64,000 nucleotides of DNA from Ilyomonas sp965199905 (GTDB taxonomy: Bacteria > Bacteroidota > Bacteroidia > Chitinophagales > Chitinophagaceae), in assembly GCA_965199905.1 (NCBI GenBank), contig OZ241366.1:4278001-4342000 (forward strand), in the 5' to 3' direction. The translations under genes and the position numbers were made by a program. Below the pieces are notes generated by a model. The model saw nothing but the letters and a program-made list of their open reading frames with translations. It was not told where the DNA came from and searched no databases. Below, piece by piece: positions 42,598 through 51,866 of the stretch; position 1 is the first letter of the stretch, and the number at the start of each line of letters is the position of its first letter.

Positions 42598-42895
42598 CAG
42601 GACAGCGGAACCACAATCTATTTGCTCCTCAAAACAGGCGCATTTGCCTGATTGGTCTGCCTCACTGTATCTGCCAACCTTGAACAATTCAGCCTGTCAA
42701 TCGTCCGGTCTCAATATCACGAAGCATAGGCATTGAGCGGATCTGGTTGCCGACCACTTACCTTGCGGATCATTGCCATCAGGGAGCATAGTATCTAATC
42801 ACTCCCGAATTCAAAACAAACGCTCCCGAATGCAAAACTCTGTAAGGCGGAAAATGCATACCGTTTGATAGTTTTCTTCCAAACTGGCAACGTCC
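42598..42895. other. Gene-less leader before rteC
   Basis: About 300 bp with only short frames. It probably contains the rteC promoter, but no clear TAnnTTTG box is seen. Confidence 0.35.
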
Positions 42896-43768
42896 ATGGA
42901 ATCCAATATCAACAGCAAGATGCCGTCATTCTGTGCATCCTTATACCAGACCATGCAGGAAGCTCTCAGTGACATCAGGATCGGCATTCATTCTCAGCTG
43001 CGAGCCTCCCAGCAGGCTGTGACTGTGCTTACATCCGTAATTGCGCAACTCCGTGAGCTCACGATTTCACACGCCTTCGCCACTGAGGAAGAAGAAATTT
43101 ATTTTTTCAAAGAGATCAAGCCGATGTTCTACAGCCGGTTTGTTTATCATCAGTCCGTTTTCCTGATTGAGCTGCGCCGTCCGCTTGGTGGTCAGACAGC
43201 CTTTCAGAAATATATCGCCGCAGAGTTCCGGAAGCTGGAGGAGTTCTATGCGGGTCACCGCGATTACTATGAGTATTACCGGAGCGGAGCTACCTACCGG
43301 GACAAAGAATACTTCCTCCGGAACCGGGTACCGCTACCGGCGACATTCGATCCTTCTTATTTCAATGCCGATGCCCGTTGGTGTACAGCCGGGGACTATA
43401 CCCATTCCTGTGTGTTAGCCAATGAGGATATTCGCCGCTACCTCCAAACAATATCGGACGGCTCATCGCCGGAACCGGTATTGGAAACGCCTGACAGAAC
43501 CTCTGCGACGCTCACCTGGACCGCTTCAAAAGCCGCTTTCATCGAACTGCTGTATGCCCTGCAATCATCCGGTGTGTTCAACAACGGGGCATCTGATATC
43601 AAGCAACTGGCAACATGGTTTGAGCAACACTTCAACGTCAGCCTGGGTAACTACTACAATGTGTTCCAGGAAATCAGGATCCGTAAAAAAAACCGCACCA
43701 GCTTCCTGGATCAATTGAAAGAAAGGCTCAGTAAACGGATGGATGATGCCGATGACAGGATTTCATAG
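42896..43768 (+). CDS. rteC: RteC-family regulator of conjugative element
   Basis: The 290-aa protein has RteC family traits: helical N-terminus with ATEEEEIYFFKEIKPMFYSR, FIELRRPLGG-like segment, AEFRKLEEFYAGHRDYYEYY and a C-terminal winged helix (ATLTWTASKAAFIELLYALQ, then IKQLATWFEQHFN). In CTnDOT-type elements RteC activates excision genes. It stands at the left of the tra genes here. Its target, an excision operon, is not visible in the window. Confidence 0.82.
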   Translation: MESNINSKMPSFCASLYQTMQEALSDIRIGIHSQLRASQQAVTVLTSVIAQLRELTISHAFATEEEEIYFFKEIKPMFYSRFVYHQSVFLIELRRPLGGQTAFQKYIAAEFRKLEEFYAGHRDYYEYYRSGATYRDKEYFLRNRVPLPATFDPSYFNADARWCTAGDYTHSCVLANEDIRRYLQTISDGSSPEPVLETPDRTSATLTWTASKAAFIELLYALQSSGVFNNGASDIKQLATWFEQHFNVSLGNYYNVFQEIRIRKKNRTSFLDQLKERLSKRMDDADDRIS

Positions 43769-43927
43769 GATCGCATAGAAAGAAGTTTATATAACGATGT
43801 TACTGACCCTATGTTTTTTAAAATTTATTTTTCCCGACTCGGTTGAAACTATTGAAAATTCTTTTCGGACTCTGCGCAAGTTTGTGTCGCAAAAGCAATC
43901 ATTCACATCCAAACAAGCAAAACGATT

Positions 43928-44341
43928 ATGTTTCATCAGATATCCTGGTTCACTTACTTTCTTGCCTTTGTTCTTGTCGCAGGTCTTTACTATGGAATCA
44001 TCCTGCCCGTGTTTTTTAAAAAGCAGATGGGGTCTTTCTTCTCCCGTCAGAGAACGTCATCATCTCATTCCACATCTTCGGATGGCACCGGGACGGGAGT
44101 CCATGACTACACCACTTACGAAAAGCTCCGCGATGAAATCACTGCCTACCTGGAGGGGGAAGATCAGGATACCTTCAAATCGGACATTCTGTTCGCTGTC
44201 GCCTCTATCATCAAACGGCATCCACCCCTTCAGGATGAACGCTTCCGCGGCGCACTGGGCAAAGAGATCCGCAGACTCTACAACGGAAAATACAATGATA
44301 GCCTGTCCGAGGATGAACTGACCGCTATCTGGCAGGTATAA
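43928..44341 (+). CDS. TraD-position conjugative element protein
   Basis: The 137-aa protein has an N-terminal transmembrane helix (residues about 6-28) and a helical soluble domain with YEKLRDEITAYLEGEDQDTF, then RHPPLQDERFRGALGKEIRR. It precedes traE with a 103-bp gap. It fits the small protein upstream of traE in Chitinophagaceae elements. A longer overlapping frame (43797-44321) lacks any homology and is a shadow. Confidence 0.6.
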   Translation: MFHQISWFTYFLAFVLVAGLYYGIILPVFFKKQMGSFFSRQRTSSSHSTSSDGTGTGVHDYTTYEKLRDEITAYLEGEDQDTFKSDILFAVASIIKRHPPLQDERFRGALGKEIRRLYNGKYNDSLSEDELTAIWQV

Positions 44342-44444
44342 ACGTCTGGTCCCGCACCGGATGGATGACAGAACCGGTAGATTGGAAAAGGGAAGGTGCG
44401 GGACCTTCTTTACATAGAGCACAACTTGAAATAAACAAGCAGTT

Positions 44445-44768
44445 ATGAAGAACAGACAGAACACACAGCGAAGTGTAAGACAGACCGGTATTTCGATGCT
44501 GATGATCCTGCTGGGGCAGCGCGGATGGGCACAGAGTGGCAATGCAGGCATAGACGAAGCCACCAACCAGGTGAAGAGCTATTTCGATTCGGGTTGCAAC
44601 CTGATGTATGCCATTGGTGCCGTTATCGGTATTATCGGAGCAGTCAAGGTGTACCAGAAATGGAACAGCGGTGATCACGATACCAGCAAGGTAGCGGCTG
44701 CGTGGTTTGGCTCCTGCGTATTCCTGGTGATTGTAGCCACCGTACTCAAATCTTTTTTCGGATTGTAA
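44445..44768 (+). CDS. traE: Conjugative transposon protein TraE (DUF4134)
   Basis: The 107-aa protein has a signal-like first segment (SMLMILLGQRGWAQSG), then two membrane helices (LMYAIGAVIGIIGAVKVYQK and SCVFLVIVATVLKSFFG). This is the DUF4134/TraE family, equivalent in size to a VirB2-type pilin. It starts the traE-F-G set; traF begins 17 bp later. Confidence 0.88.
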   Translation: MKNRQNTQRSVRQTGISMLMILLGQRGWAQSGNAGIDEATNQVKSYFDSGCNLMYAIGAVIGIIGAVKVYQKWNSGDHDTSKVAAAWFGSCVFLVIVATVLKSFFGL

Positions 44769-44785
44769 AGGACAAACAGAGCAGA

Positions 44786-45130
44786 ATGGGAAACAGTGTG
44801 TATTCTATCAACAAGGGGATCAACAAGCCGATTGAGTTCAAGGGGTTCAAAGCCCAGTATATCTGGCACCTCGGCATCGGTCTCGTGGTTCTGCTGATCG
44901 CTTTTGCGCTTATGTACCTGATTGGCATTAACACCTATATCTGCCTGGGGGTAATTGTCACCAGCGCCACCGGCTGGTTCCTGCGGGTGCGCAGCCTGAG
45001 CAATAAATACGGCGAGCATGGTATGATGAAAAAGATTGCCCGCCGTACGCTGCCCCGCGCACTGGTAGCCCGCTCCCGAAAGCTGCCTGGCTTCTATCTT
45101 CTGAACCGAACAAATACAGATAAGAGATGA
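44786..45130 (+). CDS. traF: Conjugative transposon protein TraF (DUF4133)
   Basis: This 114-aa VirB3-like membrane protein begins MGNSVYSINKGINKPIEFKG and has two adjacent hydrophobic segments (residues about 31-52 and 54-70). It overlaps traG by 4 bp (ATGA). TraF sits in the inner membrane and works with the TraG ATPase. The ATG at 44786 is preferred because the upstream frame lies in traE. Confidence 0.88.
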   Translation: MGNSVYSINKGINKPIEFKGFKAQYIWHLGIGLVVLLIAFALMYLIGINTYICLGVIVTSATGWFLRVRSLSNKYGEHGMMKKIARRTLPRALVARSRKLPGFYLLNRTNTDKR

Positions 45131-47583
45131 ATAAAGAGCTCCAACATACACTGCCCCTGTTAGGTATTGAGAAGGATTGTATCCTTTCCAAAGGGGGTGA
45201 TGTCACCGTTACTTTCAGAATTACGCTGCCGGAGCTGTTTACGCTGAGTAATGATGACTATGAGACGATTCACCAGACGCTCATTAAAGCCATCAGGGTG
45301 CTTCCAAAGCACACGATATACCATCAGCAGGACTGGTTCATAGAAACGAAATACAGCGCGGACTTCAAAGAAGAACAAAGCTTCTTTTCACGCAGCAGCG
45401 AGCGCTTCTTTAACGAGCGTCCTTATCTCGACCACAGCTGTTATATCATGCTGACGAGACGGCCATCCAGGGTAAAGATGTCCAGTTCTTTGTTCTCCAC
45501 GCTGATCCGGAAAAGTATCCTCCCAAAAGGAGCCAATGATCCGGTGCTGCTAGAGGAATTCTTCGATTCCGTGGGGCAGTTTGCACGCATTCTGTCCGAC
45601 AGTGGCTTTATTTCTCTCAAACGTCTAAACAGCGGTGAGCTGGCGAGTGACGGGCGCAGGACAGGTCTTCCGGAGCAGTACTGTTTTCTGAAAAAGCCTG
45701 GTGATCATTCGATAAAGGATATTAATCTCAAAGATGGGCTGCAGATAGGCGGACAGCACTGCATGCTGTACACACTCAGCGATTCTGAAGATGTGCCATC
45801 CCTTTGCGGCTCCCGTATCAGCTACGACCGGTATTCAACGGACAAAACGAAGTTTAGTATTGGGTTTACATCCGGACTCGGGCAGATGCTTCCCTGCAGT
45901 CATATTTACAATCAGTACATCTTTATTGAGGACACACAGAAAACCCTCCGGCGTCTGGAGAGCAAGCGCCTCCGGCTCCAATCGCTTTCTGCGTATTCCC
46001 GTGAAAATGCGATTGCTAAAGAGGCGGTTAACAGTTATCTGAATGAGGCTATAAGCGCAGGTAGACAACCTGTTAAGGCACATTTCAACATTTTAGTATG
46101 GACAGAGGATAAGGAGCGGTTACAGGAGATCAGAAACATGACCTCTTCAGCCCTGGCAGCCATTGATGCCACCCCTAAAGTAGAAACGTCAGGTGCGGCG
46201 CAGATATGGTGGGCAGGCATGCCGGGTAATGAAGGTGATTTTCCGATGAATGACACATGGGACACTTTCCTGGAGCAGGCAACCTGTTTTCTCAATCTCG
46301 AAACGGCGTACCGCTCCTCCCTCAGTCCGGTCGGTATCCGGCTCGGTGACCGTCTCACCGGCAAGCCCGTCCATGTCGACATCAGTGATGAGCCGGTGTC
46401 AAAAGGCATCTGCACAAACCGAAATAAATTCATCTTGGGTCCTTCCGGCAGTGGCAAGTCCTTTTTCACCAATCATATGGTGCGCAGCTATTACGAGCAG
46501 GGTACCCATATTGTGCTGGTAGATGTCGGGCATAGCTACAAGGGACTATGCGACTTGGTAAAGGGGTATTACTTCACGTATAGTGAACAGAATCCCATCC
46601 GCTTCAATCCTTTCTTCCTAGGCGAAGGGGAAGTGCTGGACACCGAAAAGAAGGAGAGCATCAAGACCTTGCTGCTTGCACTCTGGAAAAAGGATAACGA
46701 GGTCTTCAACCGCAGCGAGTATGTTGCCTTGTCCAACGCTTTGCAACTTTACTATGATGAGCTGAAAAAGCAGCCATCTCTGTTTCCCGGCTTCAACAGC
46801 TTCTATGACTTTCTCAGGGACACCTTCACCAAGGTGATCCATCAGGATGGTGTCAAGGAAAAGGATTTCGACATCAGCAATTTTCTGTACGTGCTACGCC
46901 CGTACTACACCGGTGGAGAGTTCGATTACCTGCTAAATGCAACCCAAAATCTTGACCTGCTCCAACAGCGCTTCATTGTGTTTGAACTGGACAATATCAA
47001 AGACCATCCGATCCTGTTTCCGGTGGTGACCATCATCATCATGGAAGTATTCATCTCTAAAATGCGCAAGCTGAAAGGCGTCCGGAAAATGATACTGATT
47101 GAGGAAGCGTGGAAAGCCATCGCCAAGGAAGGCATGGCGGAATACATCAAATACCTGTTTAAAACGGTCCGGAAATTTTACGGAGAAGCCATCGTCGTCA
47201 CACAGGAAGTGGAAGATATCATTTCGTCTCCGGTGGTGAAGCAGGCGATTATCAACAACAGCGATTGTAAGATCCTTCTGGATCAGAGCAAGTATCAGAA
47301 TAAGTTCGAAGCGATACAGGAATTGCTGGGGTTGACGGACAAGGAAAAGGTGCTGGTGTTGAGTGTAAACAAAGCCAATGAGCCCGGACGGAAATATAAG
47401 GAGGTGTTTATTTCACTTGGCGGGACTTTATCCAAAGTCTATCGCACAGAGGTGTCCCCCGAAGAATACCTGGCCTATACAACGGAAGAAAGGGAAAAAG
47501 TAAAAGTGCAGGAATACGCTGAAAGGTACGGCAGTATCGAAAAAGGAATCAGCATCCTGGCTGCTGAAATGCGTGCCTCCTAA
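45127..47583 (+). CDS. traG: Conjugation ATPase TraG (VirB4)
   Basis: The 818-aa ATPase has a VirB4-like N-terminal domain and a C-terminal AAA+ domain: Walker A ILGPSGSGKSFFTNHM (about residue 440), Walker B KMILIEEAWKAIAKE (about residue 655) and TQEVEDIISSP. It powers pilus assembly and DNA/protein export at the inner membrane. It is full length for the family (about 800-830) with no broken motif. Confidence 0.93.
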   Translation: MNKELQHTLPLLGIEKDCILSKGGDVTVTFRITLPELFTLSNDDYETIHQTLIKAIRVLPKHTIYHQQDWFIETKYSADFKEEQSFFSRSSERFFNERPYLDHSCYIMLTRRPSRVKMSSSLFSTLIRKSILPKGANDPVLLEEFFDSVGQFARILSDSGFISLKRLNSGELASDGRRTGLPEQYCFLKKPGDHSIKDINLKDGLQIGGQHCMLYTLSDSEDVPSLCGSRISYDRYSTDKTKFSIGFTSGLGQMLPCSHIYNQYIFIEDTQKTLRRLESKRLRLQSLSAYSRENAIAKEAVNSYLNEAISAGRQPVKAHFNILVWTEDKERLQEIRNMTSSALAAIDATPKVETSGAAQIWWAGMPGNEGDFPMNDTWDTFLEQATCFLNLETAYRSSLSPVGIRLGDRLTGKPVHVDISDEPVSKGICTNRNKFILGPSGSGKSFFTNHMVRSYYEQGTHIVLVDVGHSYKGLCDLVKGYYFTYSEQNPIRFNPFFLGEGEVLDTEKKESIKTLLLALWKKDNEVFNRSEYVALSNALQLYYDELKKQPSLFPGFNSFYDFLRDTFTKVIHQDGVKEKDFDISNFLYVLRPYYTGGEFDYLLNATQNLDLLQQRFIVFELDNIKDHPILFPVVTIIIMEVFISKMRKLKGVRKMILIEEAWKAIAKEGMAEYIKYLFKTVRKFYGEAIVVTQEVEDIISSPVVKQAIINNSDCKILLDQSKYQNKFEAIQELLGLTDKEKVLVLSVNKANEPGRKYKEVFISLGGTLSKVYRTEVSPEEYLAYTTEEREKVKVQEYAERYGSIEKGISILAAEMRAS

Positions 47584-47615
47584 AACTTGATTACAAACAA
47601 CATAAAACACAGACC

Positions 47616-47984
47616 ATGAACAAAATTTTTCTATTAGCGATGATCCTGACGGGATGCAGCAATGGTGACAGCAGTAAAATCAGACAATCCGTTCCGGGGG
47701 TTTACACCCGGCATTTTGAAGCAGAATATAGTAAGGGCGATGATACGCTTTACATCTCCCCGCTGGGCGGAACCAATGGGTATCGGGTGATCCGCAAAAG
47801 CACGTTCCGGCGGTTAAAAAAGGGGAGACCCGGAGATCCTGAACAAAAAGTGGAATCGTGGATTGTTCTGTATGACGCTAACCATAAAAACCTGTATGAG
47901 CAAAAAAGAGAGCGCATCCTGACGCCGCATCCTGACAGCAATAAATTGTGGGTAGGCAATAGTTCATATTCAAAAATTGAATGA
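47616..47984 (+). CDS. Small lipoprotein in the tra operon
   Basis: The 122-aa protein has a short lipoprotein signal with lipobox MILTGC (Cys at about residue 14) and a beta-rich body (DDTLYISPLGGTNGYRVIRK). It is 32 bp after traG and overlaps the longer start of the next gene. It is probably envelope-anchored. Small lipoproteins in this position occur in related elements, sometimes as entry-exclusion or channel accessory factors, though nothing specific is shown here. Confidence 0.65.
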   Translation: MNKIFLLAMILTGCSNGDSSKIRQSVPGVYTRHFEAEYSKGDDTLYISPLGGTNGYRVIRKSTFRRLKKGRPGDPEQKVESWIVLYDANHKNLYEQKRERILTPHPDSNKLWVGNSSYSKIE

Positions 47985-47995
47985 GGAGGGTTATT

Positions 47996-48670
47996 ATGAA
48001 GAGAGTGTGGAAGAGCGCGGTGATGGTGCTGGCAGTGCTGTTGTTGACGATAACCGTTCAGGCGCAGATACCCATCGCAGAAGTAATTAAACAGGGAATT
48101 AAAAAAGTAATTCTGGCAGTGGATTTAAAGGTGCAGAGGTTGCAGAACAAAACCATCTGGCTGCAGAATGCACAAAAGGAACTGGAAAATACCCTGTCTG
48201 CTACACGTCTGGATGACATCTCCGGCTGGGTGGAAAAGCAGAAGGATTTGTATGGCGATTACTTCGACGAACTGTGGAAGGTAAAGGACGCCATCAAAAT
48301 GTACCATCGCGTTAAGGAGATCGGGGAAAAGCAGATTGCGATCGTCACCGGTTATAAAGCTGCCTACCAGCAGTTCCGGCAGGACCCTCATTTTACCGCA
48401 GCTGAACTGGATTATATGTCCAGCGTTTACAGCGGCATGCTGGAAGAAAGCGTGAAAAATATTGACCAGCTTTCCCTGGTTGTGAATGCGATGACAACGC
48501 AGATGTCGGATGCAGAGCGCATCAGCATTATCAATGCTGCAGGGGAAGCCATTGACAAGGTATATAATGACCTGCAGCAGTTCAATAACGAAAGCAAACT
48601 GCTGAGTCTGCACCGCTCAAAGGATGCTGCTGAAGCTGCTGTCGTTACAACGCTGTACGGATTGAAATAA
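47996..48670 (+). CDS. traI: TraI-like periplasmic conjugation protein, copy 1
   Basis: The 224-aa protein has a signal peptide (VMVLAVLLLTITVQAQ) and is almost fully helical. The ATG at 47996 is chosen since GAGGAGG lies 8 bp before it, unlike an upstream ATG at 47981. It has YHRVKEIGEKQIAIVTGYKA, FTAAELDYMSSVYSGMLEES and SDAERISIINAAGEAID, and ends TLYGLK. It matches TraI/DUF4141-like periplasmic proteins (VirB5-like role). Two shorter relatives follow in tandem. Confidence 0.75.
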   Translation: MKRVWKSAVMVLAVLLLTITVQAQIPIAEVIKQGIKKVILAVDLKVQRLQNKTIWLQNAQKELENTLSATRLDDISGWVEKQKDLYGDYFDELWKVKDAIKMYHRVKEIGEKQIAIVTGYKAAYQQFRQDPHFTAAELDYMSSVYSGMLEESVKNIDQLSLVVNAMTTQMSDAERISIINAAGEAIDKVYNDLQQFNNESKLLSLHRSKDAAEAAVVTTLYGLK

Positions 48671-48697
48671 CAGAGCAATAAACAAAAAGGGTGACAT

Positions 48698-49333
48698 ATG
48701 AAATGGATAAGTATTGTCATGCTTCTGAGCCTGCATACAGGGTCCTTTGCTCAAACAACTGAGGAATGGTTGAAGCAGAAAAAGGCAAGAATTAAATACC
48801 TGACGCAACAAGTGGCCGCTTTCGAAGTATATCTCGTGGATCTGAAGAAAGGCTACCGGACGGTCCGAAACGGATTGCAGGTGATCAATGATGTAAAGAA
48901 AGGAGATTTCAGTTTGCACGAAGATTACTTCCGCTCGCTTTTCACGGTAGACCCTCTGATCGGAAACTCGGATGGGGTGCAGGGAATATTCACTTTGCAG
49001 AAAGAGACGGTTGGAATCAGCGCCGCGATACGTCCGCTGCTGTCATCTCCTTTTCTGGAGGCATCCGGCAAAGATTATATCGTGGCCGTCATGAACAATG
49101 TGCTGGAGAAGGGAGCGAGTGATCTCGATGACCTTACCCTTCTTACAACATCGGGAAAGACAGAGATGGATGAAGAAGGACGGCTGAAGAAGATTAATGC
49201 ACTGTATCTGGCTGCCAAAGACAGGTATGCATTTGCGCTGCATTTCAGGCAGGGTGTTCAACTCCTCCTCCGCTCTCGGTCGCGTGAAAAACAGGCTGGC
49301 TCTTCTATGTATTCATTATACGGTTTAAAATAA
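48698..49333 (+). CDS. TraI-like periplasmic protein, copy 2
   Basis: The 211-aa protein has a signal peptide (SIVMLLSLHTGSFAQ), then a helical domain with LKKGYRTVRNGLQVINDVKK, GDFSLHEDYF and DLDDLTLLTTSGKTEMDEEG, and ends MYSLYGLK. It shares the order of motifs and the LYGLK end with the genes on either side, so the three are probably paralogues. Homologues are sometimes mislabelled TerB-like. The start is clear (28 bp after the previous stop). Confidence 0.7.
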   Translation: MKWISIVMLLSLHTGSFAQTTEEWLKQKKARIKYLTQQVAAFEVYLVDLKKGYRTVRNGLQVINDVKKGDFSLHEDYFRSLFTVDPLIGNSDGVQGIFTLQKETVGISAAIRPLLSSPFLEASGKDYIVAVMNNVLEKGASDLDDLTLLTTSGKTEMDEEGRLKKINALYLAAKDRYAFALHFRQGVQLLLRSRSREKQAGSSMYSLYGLK

Positions 49334-49335
49334 AA

Positions 49336-49974
49336 ATGATGAGAAAGGGAATGAAGAATGTGATGTTGATTTTGATAAGCAGTCTTGTGATGACGGTTGG
49401 ACATGCGCAGTCGTATGAAGTTCAGTGTCTGGTGCTGGATTGCAGCAAGCTGGCTCAGTTAAAGAGTATTCTGTCCGATATGAAAGAAGGATATGGGATT
49501 CTCACGCAGGGATACGGAGCCGTGAAAGATATCTCGGAAGGAAACTTTCACCTGCATCAAGTCTTTTTGGACAATCTGATGAAAGTAAGCCCGGCCATTC
49601 GGAAGTATGGAAGGGTAACGGATATGGTAAGCGATCAATTAGCCATGATGAAGGAGTATAAAAGCGCATGGCAGCGGTTCAGGAGCGATGCCCGCTTTAC
49701 GCCTGAAGAAGTACAGTATCTGGCAAATGTATATGGTCACCTCATACAATTAAGCCTGGCGAAGCTGGATGATCTCACCACAATCCTCACAGATGGGACG
49801 GTGCGGATGAATGATGAAGAACGGCTTGCCCGGATCGATGAGCTGGCAGAGGATATGCATGATAAGCTCACCTTCCTCAGATATTTTAATGGTAACACCT
49901 CAGTTCTGTCTTTGCAAAGAGCCCGTCAGCAGAATGATATAAATGCGTCCAGGAATCTCTACGGAATAAAGTAA
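49336..49974 (+). CDS. TraI-like periplasmic protein, copy 3
   Basis: The 212-aa protein has a signal peptide (VMLILISSLVMTVGHAQ). It has MKEGYGILTQGYGAVKDISE, GNFHLHQVFL, FTPEEVQYLANVYGHLIQLS and MNDEERLARIDELAEDM, ending NLYGIK. It is closest to copy 2 in its N-terminal half and to copy 1 in the FTxxExxY...VY motif. It has two nearby Cys (CLVLDC) after the signal. It starts 2 bp after copy 2, indicating coupled translation. Confidence 0.7.
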   Translation: MMRKGMKNVMLILISSLVMTVGHAQSYEVQCLVLDCSKLAQLKSILSDMKEGYGILTQGYGAVKDISEGNFHLHQVFLDNLMKVSPAIRKYGRVTDMVSDQLAMMKEYKSAWQRFRSDARFTPEEVQYLANVYGHLIQLSLAKLDDLTTILTDGTVRMNDEERLARIDELAEDMHDKLTFLRYFNGNTSVLSLQRARQQNDINASRNLYGIK

Positions 49975-49986
49975 ATCCCAGTCGTT

Positions 49987-51207
49987 ATGAACAGGTATAT
50001 AAAAATGACCCTTACGGGGGTTGCCGGCTTCTTATTGCCCTTCCTTTCGGATGCCCAGTCCTCCGGTGGGACGGCTGACAGCCTGAAGAGCATGCAGGCA
50101 GTGCTGGATCAGTTGTATAGTGAAATGATCCCCTTGTGCAGTGAGCTGATCGGGGTGGGAAGAGGCATTGCCGGATTTGCGGCAACCTGGTACATCGCTG
50201 TCAGGGTCTGGAGGCATCTGGCGGCTGCTGAACCCATCGATTTCTATCCGTTGCTCAGACCGTTTGCCATCGGCATGGCGATACTGCTGTTTCCCTCTGT
50301 CATTGCGGTTGTCAATGGAATCATGCAGCCGGCTGTGCTGGCTACGGCAGGTATGGTAAAGAATTCCGATGATGCGATCACCCGTTTGCTGAAGCAGAAG
50401 GAAGATGCTATCGAACAAACCGACAGCTGGCAGATGTATACAGGAGAAAGTGGCGCAGGAGACCGGGATAAATGGTATCAGTATACGCATCCGGATGATC
50501 CGGATGCCGCTGATGAAGGAATGATGGAGGGTGTTGGTAACGACATCAAGTTCGCGATGGCAAAAGCATCCTACAATTTTAAGAACTCGATCAAGCAGTG
50601 GATGTCCGAAGTACTGGAAATCTTGTTCCAGGCGGCTGCCCTTTGCATCAATACTATCCGGACATTCTACCTCATTGTTCTCGCCATTCTCGGGCCGCTG
50701 GTCTTTGGATTGGCGGTATTTGACGGGTTCCAGCATACCCTGGCTGTCTGGCTCGCGCGGTACATCAACGTGTTTCTGTGGCTGCCCGTGGCTAATATTT
50801 TCGGTGGCATCATCGGCAAGATTCAGGAGCTGATGCTGCAACTGGACATCAGCCAGATTGGAAGCAGCGGAGATACGTTCTTCAGTTCCACCGATACTGC
50901 TTACCTCGTGTTCATGATTATTGGTATCGTAGGCTATTTCACCGTTCCCTCGGTAGCCAACTATATCGTGCATGCCGGCGGGGGAAACACCCTGATGTAC
51001 AAAGTAACCTCGCTGTTCGGAAGCGGAAGCAACTCCGCAGTGAATGCGGTAACGGGAACATCAGGCATGGTGGCAGATGCGCTGGGCAATAAAGCCGAGC
51101 GGATGCAGCAGAGCATGTCCGGGTTTGGCACCAACTCCGGTTATTTCAGCGAAGGAGGGAGCCACGGTGACAACCACCGGCATGACAAATTAAGTGGTAA
51201 AGCATAA
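49987..51207 (+). CDS. traJ: Conjugative transposon protein TraJ (VirB6-like)
   Basis: This 406-aa polytopic membrane protein has a signal-like N-terminus. It has several transmembrane helices (for example AIGMAILLFPSVIAVVNGIM and TIRTFYLIVLAILGPLVFGL) and a Gly/Ser-rich C-terminal tail. It shows GRGIAGFAATWYIAVRVW and LARYINVFLWLPVANIFGGI. TraJ forms part of the inner-membrane channel. Lengths and order (J after I) fit CTnDOT-like elements. Confidence 0.88.
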   Translation: MNRYIKMTLTGVAGFLLPFLSDAQSSGGTADSLKSMQAVLDQLYSEMIPLCSELIGVGRGIAGFAATWYIAVRVWRHLAAAEPIDFYPLLRPFAIGMAILLFPSVIAVVNGIMQPAVLATAGMVKNSDDAITRLLKQKEDAIEQTDSWQMYTGESGAGDRDKWYQYTHPDDPDAADEGMMEGVGNDIKFAMAKASYNFKNSIKQWMSEVLEILFQAAALCINTIRTFYLIVLAILGPLVFGLAVFDGFQHTLAVWLARYINVFLWLPVANIFGGIIGKIQELMLQLDISQIGSSGDTFFSSTDTAYLVFMIIGIVGYFTVPSVANYIVHAGGGNTLMYKVTSLFGSGSNSAVNAVTGTSGMVADALGNKAERMQQSMSGFGTNSGYFSEGGSHGDNHRHDKLSGKA

Positions 51208-51216
51208 AGCAAGGAA

Positions 51217-51834
51217 ATGTTTCAACAGTTCAAACAAATAGATTCTGCCTTCAGACTTGTCAGAGGGTTTTGTGCGCTGGTCATAATGGGCTGCCTTCTG
51301 ACGTGTACATACGCTCTGTACAAGACAGCGGCTGTCGTCAAAGCCAGCGGCGACAGAATGTACATCCTCGCGGATGGAAAGGTGCTGGAAGCGCATGCAG
51401 GCAGCCGGAAGGATAATATTCCTGTCGAAGCCCGTGATCACATCAGAACCTTTCATCAGTATTTCTTTACCCTCGATCCGGATGACAAAATGATTCAAAG
51501 CAATATTGGCAAAGCCCTGTATCTCGCAGATGGCTCAGCCAAGATAGCGTATGACAATTTGAAGGAAAGCGGTTATTACTCCAATCTCATCTCGGGAAAC
51601 ATCAGCCAGTCCATCGCCATTGACAGTATACAGGTGAACATTGACTCGTATCCTTTTTACTGGAGATGTTACGCAACAGAAACGATTACCCGCACAACCA
51701 GCCTGTTGATTCGCAGCCTGATGACGGAAGGATATCTGCGGGAAGTAGCCCGTTCGGACAACAATCCGCATGGCTTTCTGATCGAGCGTTGGAATACACT
51801 TGATAACAGGGATCTTAAAACCGAATCGCGTTAA
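51217..51834 (+). CDS. traK: Conjugative transposon protein TraK (VirB8-like)
   Basis: The 205-aa protein has one N-terminal transmembrane helix (about residues 16-37) and a periplasmic domain with HIRTFHQYFFTLDPDDKMIQ, LYLADGSAKIAYDNLKESGY and FLIERWNTLDNRDL. It belongs to the TraK family and is a structural VirB8-like scaffold. It follows traJ by 9 bp. Confidence 0.88.
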   Translation: MFQQFKQIDSAFRLVRGFCALVIMGCLLTCTYALYKTAAVVKASGDRMYILADGKVLEAHAGSRKDNIPVEARDHIRTFHQYFFTLDPDDKMIQSNIGKALYLADGSAKIAYDNLKESGYYSNLISGNISQSIAIDSIQVNIDSYPFYWRCYATETITRTTSLLIRSLMTEGYLREVARSDNNPHGFLIERWNTLDNRDLKTESR

Positions 51835-51866
51835 GAAAAGGACATCATTATATAAATCATTCAGGC

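Noticed and set aside
43797..44321. 174-codon frame overlapping the TraD-position gene
   Set aside because: The protein at 43928-44341 has a membrane anchor and sensible composition and fits the tra order. The longer frame is its shadow.
50032..50973. 313-codon minus-strand frame inside traJ
   Set aside because: It is a long antisense shadow of a GC-rich gene; the TraJ protein on the + strand has clear family features.
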